From assembly GCA_045592785.1 (NCBI GenBank), contig JAZNVL010000004.1:1-61039 (forward strand): a DNA stretch of 61,039 bases, read 5' to 3'. Numbering within the stretch: the first letter of the stretch is position 1; every line of letters begins with the position of its first letter. The position numbers and the translations under genes are program-made. The notes under the pieces were generated by a model. It did not search any database. It was given only the letters and a program-made list of their open reading frames with translations, and had not been told where the DNA came from. Origin of the DNA: RGIG8244 sp045592785. Its GTDB lineage: Bacteria; Verrucomicrobiota; Lentisphaeria; Victivallales; UBA1829. Positions 55,853 through 61,039 of the stretch are shown here, in pieces.

Positions 55853-58800
55853 GTGGCTGATTCATATTACGACAACGGGACGACCGGCGATTGCATCATG
55901 ATCGAAAATTCTGATTACGCTTCCGGCGATATTGTATTGCAGCATAAAGTGCCGCAGGCAGAATATATGTACGGCTGCACGGCAACCGTCGTCGGCATGA
56001 TCCTGGGTTACTATGACCTCTACGGTTACAATGGGAGAAAGTATTCCAATCTCATTCCCGGGACCGTGGATGTGAATTCCAGAGGGACGGACGGCAACGC
56101 TTATGATATGGATGCCTTTGATACGGTCCTGGGCAGTTTCATTGCATCGGAAGAATATGTGGAACGCTTTTTTGAGCAGACAGCGGCAAAGGAACTGCCT
56201 TACACCTTCGTCAACGGCGATCCTGCGAAAGGTTTGAATACAAAAGCCTGGAATTGTCTTGCCGATTATCTGGGGACCGGACAATATTACAGAGGGAATG
56301 TGGATTACAGTACGGCGTATTACTACGCAGGTTATGAATGGCTGGAAACGACCGGACAGACGTTTTCCGTCGGCAGCATGGAAATCCCGGCAAAATATCA
56401 TGATTTCCGTTACGGCTTGCAGCTTTATCTCAATTCGGTCGGCTACTCGCTGGATAAAGAACTCACAAAAACGTATCGCACCGATAACAATGACGGCACG
56501 TTCACGTTCGAAGATTATGTGGCGGAAATCGATGCGGGCAGACCCGTTGTCATTTCCATCACCGCACACAGTATGCTGGGATACGGTTACAATCTCGCAA
56601 CAAAAGAGATCCTCTTTGACGATACTTACAAAGACGGCAGGATGAAATGGGGCGGAACTTACGAATATGCAGGGGCTGACCGGGAACTGGAAGGGATCAC
56701 TGTCATTGCATTGAGTGCAGAAAATTATACGCCGGAAAAACTTGATGCCGCTGTGATCACCGCAAGCACCACCGAACCGACCAATCAGTCCGTCACGCTC
56801 ACTGCCACGTTTGATCCCGTTGCCGTGAAAAAAGAATACAAACTCGGCAGCGACGGCGAATGGACCACTTACACCGGCAAGATCACCATTTCAAAAAATA
56901 TGACCGTCTACTTCCGGGCGACCGATATCAACGGCGACACCGTGGTCTCCAACTATCAGGTGTCCAATATCGACAAAACACCCCCTGACATGCCCACGGT
57001 CAGTGCCGATATCACCACACAGACCTCCGGTCCCGTATGCGTTACTGCCGGATTCGGCACAGATGTCGTCACAAAACAATACTCCCTCGACGGAACAAAC
57101 TGGCTCACTTATACGAAAAGCCTTACATTTACGAAAAACGGCATGGTACAGTTCCGCGGGATCGATGCCGTCGGGAACGTCTCCGCAATCGCCAGTTACA
57201 GCGTGACAAACATCCAGTCTGCTGCACCCGGCCAGCCCACAGTCTCTGCCGATACTACGCTCCCCACATCCGGTAAGGTCACAGTCACTGCCGTATTCAG
57301 CGAAGATACCGTCACAAAGCAATACTCCCTTGACGGAACAAACTGGTACACCTATACAAAAGAGATCGTAGTCTCCGCCAACTGTACCATCCGTTTCCGC
57401 GGTTTGAATGAAGCAGGAACGCCTTCCGCCATCACCACTTATCATGTGAATAATATTGTAAGTTCGGTCCCCGGTGATCCTGTTGCCAGCGCGGATATTA
57501 CGACTCTCACCGACGGCAATGTGACTGTAAGTGCTGTATTCGGGAACAACACGGCGATCAAACAATATTCCCTCGATGGAGAAAAATGGCTCCTCTATAC
57601 AAAAGCCATCGTTTTCGAAACCAACGGAACGGTATTCTTCCGCGGTGTCAATGTCGCCGGAGAAACGTCTTCCATCATCAGTTACACCGTGAATAATATC
57701 GTGACCGCACCCGATGCCCCGGAGGTCAGCGCAGATATTACCGCTGTCACCAACGGCAGCGTGACCGTTTATGCCGTTTTCAGCAGGAATTCAGTGACAA
57801 AACAATATTCCATCGATGGAACCAACTGGTTCGCTTATACAGATGGTGTTGTTCTGCACGCCAACGGAACCGTCTATTTCCGCAGTCTCAACGGCGTGGG
57901 GACCTCCTCGGAAATCGTCAGTTACAATGTGGAGAATATCGACAAAACACCGCCGGAAAGCCCGAAAGCATCTGCCAATACGGTCAAACCCGTATACGGT
58001 CCCGTTACGGTCAGCGCAACGTTCAGCAACGATACCGTGGTGAAAGAATATTCCCTCGATGGCGAAAACTGGCTCGACTACACCCGGGGAATCACGCTCT
58101 CCGCCAATGGAATGGTTTATTTCCGGGGGACCGATGAGGCAGGAAACATCTCCCAAGTCACCCAGTATCTTGTCGATAACATCCTGGCACAGCCTGCTGC
58201 CCCGGAAAATATCGACTCAACGGTCAAAAAGTACAATGTCACATGCAATTGGGATAAACCCGATCTTGCAAAGGGACAAAAGGCAACGTATGAGATCCTT
58301 ATGGATGGAAAAACGTATACCGCAAAATCCAACAAATACTCCTTCAAAGCTGACCCGGGAACGTATGAATATCAGGTGCGTTCCATCATCACACAGATGG
58401 GTGCAGCAAACATCGTTTCCGCTTGGAGCGATATGTTGAACGTGACCGTTGCCGACATCACGCCGCCCAAAGCAGGAAAGATCACGGCAACTCAAGTCGA
58501 AGGCGAACAGGACCAGGTCCGGATCGATATTTCAAACTCATCGGATAATGTGGGGATCGTTCGCTATGAAGTCAGAGTGAACGGTGTCACGGTGGAAGAT
58601 AATCTGCAAACAACCGGTTATATTTACAATGGCAATGACCTCGCCGGAGAAAATCTTAAAATCGAAGTCTACGCTTATGATACCAAGTTGCAATCCAAAG
58701 CCGCAAAGAAGAATATCAAAATCAAAGATATCACTCCGCCGGATCAAGTGACCGGGATCACAGTAAGCCCCGCAGAAAAACAAAATCAGGTCACTCTCTC

Positions 58801-59251
58801 CTGGGATCCGGGCAGCGACAATGTTGCGGTAACGCAGTACATAATCATGGTCGATGGGAAAACGTACAAAAGCAAAAAATGTACACTCACCGTCAAAAAA
58901 CTTGCCGCCGGTGATCATACAGTCACAGTGTATGCCCTCGATAAAGCGAAAGAACAGAGCGTGGCATCCGATGAATTCCGCTTCACCATCGGAACAGATG
59001 GCAATCTTCCCGATTCCGCCGACCTGCTCCCCGCACTCAATGACGGGATCCCCGATCTGACTCTGGCGAACTCCGGAAGTGATGCAGCGCCGTTATCCTC
59101 CGGTGAGTTCCGGAGCGGACTGCTCGCGGAAAATACGATGGATGCCCTTCTGGATTCGCCGGTTTCTGCATACAGTGATCCCGCCCTCTCATTCCAGTTG
59201 AATAACGAAGGAACGACCGGGCAGCTCACTGTCCCGGGAACGTCATTCTGA
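55853..59251 (+). CDS. C39-like cysteine protease with six long repeats and three FN3-like domains
   Basis: 1132 residues from a GTG at 55853, five bases after AGGAG. Residues 28-290 form a papain-like C39-type domain: VPQAEYMYGCTATVVGMILGYYD with the catalytic Cys42, RPVVISITAHSMLGYGYN with His239, and DD at 256-257 as likely third residue. Six repeats of ~81 residues follow (300-783), each built around TKQYSLDGTNW and YFRG. Three FN3-like domains (784 to ~1055), linked by DITPP, come next, then a ~75-residue Ser/Leu/Ala-rich tail. No N-terminal signal peptide is visible, so secretion might use a C-terminal signal (inference), or the true N-terminus differs. Probably a surface or secreted protease. 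It stands alone. Confidence 0.75.
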   Translation: MADSYYDNGTTGDCIMIENSDYASGDIVLQHKVPQAEYMYGCTATVVGMILGYYDLYGYNGRKYSNLIPGTVDVNSRGTDGNAYDMDAFDTVLGSFIASEEYVERFFEQTAAKELPYTFVNGDPAKGLNTKAWNCLADYLGTGQYYRGNVDYSTAYYYAGYEWLETTGQTFSVGSMEIPAKYHDFRYGLQLYLNSVGYSLDKELTKTYRTDNNDGTFTFEDYVAEIDAGRPVVISITAHSMLGYGYNLATKEILFDDTYKDGRMKWGGTYEYAGADRELEGITVIALSAENYTPEKLDAAVITASTTEPTNQSVTLTATFDPVAVKKEYKLGSDGEWTTYTGKITISKNMTVYFRATDINGDTVVSNYQVSNIDKTPPDMPTVSADITTQTSGPVCVTAGFGTDVVTKQYSLDGTNWLTYTKSLTFTKNGMVQFRGIDAVGNVSAIASYSVTNIQSAAPGQPTVSADTTLPTSGKVTVTAVFSEDTVTKQYSLDGTNWYTYTKEIVVSANCTIRFRGLNEAGTPSAITTYHVNNIVSSVPGDPVASADITTLTDGNVTVSAVFGNNTAIKQYSLDGEKWLLYTKAIVFETNGTVFFRGVNVAGETSSIISYTVNNIVTAPDAPEVSADITAVTNGSVTVYAVFSRNSVTKQYSIDGTNWFAYTDGVVLHANGTVYFRSLNGVGTSSEIVSYNVENIDKTPPESPKASANTVKPVYGPVTVSATFSNDTVVKEYSLDGENWLDYTRGITLSANGMVYFRGTDEAGNISQVTQYLVDNILAQPAAPENIDSTVKKYNVTCNWDKPDLAKGQKATYEILMDGKTYTAKSNKYSFKADPGTYEYQVRSIITQMGAANIVSAWSDMLNVTVADITPPKAGKITATQVEGEQDQVRIDISNSSDNVGIVRYEVRVNGVTVEDNLQTTGYIYNGNDLAGENLKIEVYAYDTKLQSKAAKKNIKIKDITPPDQVTGITVSPAEKQNQVTLSWDPGSDNVAVTQYIIMVDGKTYKSKKCTLTVKKLAAGDHTVTVYALDKAKEQSVASDEFRFTIGTDGNLPDSADLLPALNDGIPDLTLANSGSDAAPLSSGEFRSGLLAENTMDALLDSPVSAYSDPALSFQLNNEGTTGQLTVPGTSF
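56750..58200 (+). repeat. Six tandem 240-243 bp coding repeats
   Basis: Repeat units begin at about 56750, 56993, 57236, 57479, 57719 and 57962, a spacing of 243 or 240 bp that keeps the frame. They are similar in protein sequence (PxVSAD at the start, KQYSLDG in the middle, YxVxNI at the end) but diverged in DNA, so they are old duplications. The first and sixth copies are the most different. Units two and three are the closest in the TKQYSLDGTNW core. Confidence 0.85.
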
Positions 59252-59256
59252 CAGGA

Positions 59257-60387
59257 TCAGCAGAGTGCGGTAAGCAATTCCACCACATCCTCGTCACGCA
59301 TGTAACGGGGATTGGATTTCATGCTCCCGCTCCGGCAGTTTTTCACGATGAAATCAAAGTGTTCCGGGGCTAATCCGTAAGATCTCATATTATCCGGGAT
59401 CTGCAATACAGATGCCAGATCCGCAGCAAATCGGATAAAGTCTTCGGCAGTGTTTCCTGCACCCAAAGCCTGCGCCATTTCTGCATACGGTTCCGGATGG
59501 GTCACCGCGTTGAACCGGAAGACCGGAGTCATCAGGATCGCACAGGCGATCCCGTGGGGAATATGTAACAGAGAACCGCAGGGATGCGCCAATCCATGGA
59601 CCGCACCCAAACCACACTGAGCAAAAGCGATCCCCGTCAGCATGGACCCCTCTGCCTGTTCCGTACGGGCACCGGGATCGGTACCATAAGTAAACGCCCG
59701 GGGCAGCGCATGCGCGATCTTTTTCAATGCCGTAAGAGAAAGGGATGCCGTAAACGTATTTCCACGGGTGGAGGTATAAGCCTCCGCCGCCTGCACAAAC
59801 GCATCCAGTCCGCAGCCCGCTGTCAGAAATGCCGGCATGGACAGCGTGAATACGGGATCAACCAGTGCCGCATCCGGGATCATGAACGGAGAACGAAGCG
59901 ATTGCTTGACTTGCGTTTCCGGATCCGTCAGAACGGAATTGGAAGTCATTTCCGCACCGGTTCCTGCCGTCGCCGGAAGGGCAGCATAATACAACCCCTT
60001 CTTCGTGATTTTGCGATCCCCGGTGAAATATTCACGGCATGTACCTTCAAACGGGATCAACGCCGCTGCCGCTTTCCCCGCATCCAGCACACTGCCGCCG
60101 CCCAGAGCAACCACGGCCTCCGCTCCGAATGTACGGGCAGATTCAATGATCACGTCCACATCCTGCGGCGAGGGTTCCGCCGGGACTCCGGTAAAAAGAT
60201 GAACCGTTTTTCCCGCCTGTTCCAGAATATGAATGATCTTCTCTGCATCCCCGGATTTCACCGTATGATTTCCTGCAATAAACAAAATACGCATGGCATC
60301 TGCGGGAAGGATCTCCGGCAGACATTCAGCTGCTCCTGTACGGAAACGGATATCGCGGGGTACCACAAGATCGTAAAATTCATTCAT
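59257..60387 (-). CDS. Iron-containing alcohol dehydrogenase
   Basis: 376 residues from the ATG at 60387, with AGAGGA 8 nt upstream. NAD binding is by GGGSVLDAGKA (about 95). PATAGTGAEMTSNSV follows. Metal ligands are expected at the Asp in GCGLDAFVQAAEAY and the histidines in GAVHGLAHPCGSLLHIPHG, all present. It belongs to the type III ADH family that includes 1,3-propanediol, lactaldehyde, butanol and choline-metabolism enzymes; the substrate is not predictable. Single gene with its own promoter. Confidence 0.9.
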   Translation of the reverse strand: MNEFYDLVVPRDIRFRTGAAECLPEILPADAMRILFIAGNHTVKSGDAEKIIHILEQAGKTVHLFTGVPAEPSPQDVDVIIESARTFGAEAVVALGGGSVLDAGKAAAALIPFEGTCREYFTGDRKITKKGLYYAALPATAGTGAEMTSNSVLTDPETQVKQSLRSPFMIPDAALVDPVFTLSMPAFLTAGCGLDAFVQAAEAYTSTRGNTFTASLSLTALKKIAHALPRAFTYGTDPGARTEQAEGSMLTGIAFAQCGLGAVHGLAHPCGSLLHIPHGIACAILMTPVFRFNAVTHPEPYAEMAQALGAGNTAEDFIRFAADLASVLQIPDNMRSYGLAPEHFDFIVKNCRSGSMKSNPRYMRDEDVVELLTALC

Positions 60388-60454
60388 AAAAACAGTCCTC
60401 TTTCTTTTGGGAGAACCTGACGGCATCTCCGGGTTAATACTGCATTTTAATTGT

Positions 60455-60483
60455 ATAATACACCCCGTCACGCAGAGATGCAA
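60455..60483 (-). promoter_or_regulatory. Promoter of the iron alcohol dehydrogenase gene
   Basis: Minus-strand TTGCAT (60483-60478), 17-bp spacer, TATTAT (60460-60455). Confidence 0.6.
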
Positions 60484-60524
60484 ATAAAATACCGTATTTT
60501 TTTCCCCCGAAATCACTTTTTTAT

Positions 60525-60565
60525 TTGATTTTTTTCCGTCCTTATGTTATATTCCGGAAGATAAC
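60525..60565 (+). promoter_or_regulatory. Promoter of the lipoprotein gene with inverted repeat
   Basis: TTGATT (60525-60530), 17-bp spacer, TATATT (60548-60553). GTTAT (60546-60550) and ATAAC (60561-60565) form an inverted repeat over the -10 with ATTCCGGAAG between, much like the element at 35464-35487. Confidence 0.6.
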
Positions 60566-60585
60566 CGAACAGAAAGGACTTCAAT

Positions 60586-60909
60586 ATGAAACTTTTTCTC
60601 CATTCTGCACTGATCGCCGCCTGTACCGCTTCCCTTGTTTTTACCCTGGGATGTGAAACGGTCGAACATCATCATCACAGACACGCACCCCCGCCCCCAA
60701 GAGCAAGACACATTCCCCCGCCGCCGCCAAAACATAAGCCTGCACCGCCAAAGCCCGCGCCCCCGAAACACAAGCCTGCACCGCCAAAGCATGAGCCCCC
60801 GAAACACAAGCCTGCACCGCCAAAGGCGAAGCCAGCTCCTCCGAAGAAAGCCGATAAGCCTGCGCCGCCGCCCAAAGGGTTCAAGCCTCCGGTCAAAAGA
60901 ATCGAGTAG
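60586..60909 (+). pseudogene. His/Pro/Lys-rich lipoprotein, 3' end cut by a group II intron
   Basis: The readable part is 107 codons. MKLFLHSALIAACTASLVFTLGC is a lipoprotein signal with the lipidated Cys at residue 23. HHHHRH at about residues 28-33 could bind metal. The rest is made of degenerate KPAPPKH-type repeats, an extended, basic polyproline rod. Start ATG follows AAAGGA. The last two codons, GAG and TAG, are completed by bases of the intron end at 60906, so the true protein probably continued. I therefore mark it as disrupted; if the native gene happened to end here, it would be intact. Confidence 0.65.
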
Positions 60910-61039
60910 GAGGTTGCACCTTATTGGTGCGACCGTCCTCTCACACCACCGTACGTGCCGTTCGGCATACGGCGGTTCAGTAACTTGAGTGCAGTTCATT
61001 ATACCGGATGAAGATATCGTCATATCCCATCTGAATAAT
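60906..61039 (-). mobile_element. Group II intron, 3' end (domains V and VI), continuing beyond the window
   Basis: On the minus strand the sequence around 60979-60942 folds as domain V: a 9-bp lower stem (ACCGCCGTA with TACGGTGGT, one G-U), a 2-nt CG bulge, and an upper stem TGCC-GAAC-GGCA. The catalytic triad would be CGC. Domain VI follows: GGTCGCACC and GGTGCAACC pair except for an unpaired A, eight nt before the 3' end CCTCCTAC. The 3' boundary at 60906 fits the AY rule. The intron-encoded reverse transcriptase would lie to the right, outside the window. Confidence 0.82.

Noticed and set aside
56750..58200. CRISPR-like or satellite repeat array
   Set aside because: The 240-243 bp units are in frame, diverged in DNA and conserved in protein, so they are coding domain repeats.
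60547..61023. 158-codon minus-strand frame across the lipoprotein gene and intron
   Set aside because: It spans the intron boundary and is antisense to a repeat-rich gene, with no family resemblance.

Overview
The window looks like a chromosomal segment of a Gram-negative bacterium of about 50-55% GC. The gene order tRNA-Thr, tuf, rpmG, tRNA-Trp, secE, nusG, rplKAJL, rpoBC, rpsL, rpsG, fusA, with tuf at the front, resembles the PVC group (Chlamydiae, Verrucomicrobia, Lentisphaerae). A Lentisphaeria-like gut bacterium is my best guess; this is inference, since no rRNA gene is present. Nearly every transcription unit has a readable sigma70-type promoter (TTGAxx or TTGCAT, 16-18 bp spacer, TATATT-like -10), so transcription units can be drawn with some confidence.

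Layout. 1-16,690 (minus strand): a translation/transcription superoperon from tRNA-Thr and tuf to fusA, whose 3' end lies outside the window. It has terminator-like hairpins after tuf and before rpoB, and a separate promoter before rpsL. 16,750-20,430 (minus): a membrane protein, an SGNH esterase, DUF2851 and DUF523. 20,640-28,130 (plus): a tightly packed, translationally coupled set: nadB, pcnB, an AAA ATPase, tadA, an RNase II-type exonuclease and a QueG-like Fe-S protein. This joins NAD synthesis to RNA end processing and tRNA modification. 28,130-30,470 (minus): a two-gene unit predicted to make UDP-GalNAc-uronate-type sugars (WbpO/TviB and WbpP/TviC homologues). 30,480-35,190 (minus): a homocysteine methyltransferase-methylenetetrahydrofolate reductase fusion, dxs and a PanE/ApbA reductase. 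35,220-40,240: tRNA-Gln, a nucleoside deoxyribosyltransferase, a tandem NDK-like protein, a lone gcvH, a LOG-family protein, a GNAT acetyltransferase and a Blc lipocalin. 40,260-43,100 (minus): fmt and rng. 43,300-51,970: an output-less PAS sensor, a DMT transporter with a PurN-like formyltransferase, and a DUF3842-unknown-GT-C cluster facing a coiled-coil membrane-anchored protein and a pteridine-reductase-like SDR. 51,970-53,460 (minus): rpmA, a strong intrinsic terminator, then obg. 53,570-60,390: two MDR oxidoreductases, a 1132-residue C39-like protease with six 81-residue repeats, and an iron-type alcohol dehydrogenase. 60,520-61,039: a His/Pro/Lys-rich lipoprotein gene cut by the 3' end (domains V and VI) of a group II intron that runs off the window.

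The observations most worth a second look are the intron junction inside the lipoprotein gene, the tandem NDK protein with one intact and one degenerate active site, the C39-repeat protein without a signal peptide, the Asn at the RpoB position equivalent to E. coli His526, the intrinsic terminators inside essential operons (tuf/rpmG, rplL/rpoB, rpmA/obg), and a 61-nt AT-rich hairpin before the orphan gcvH.
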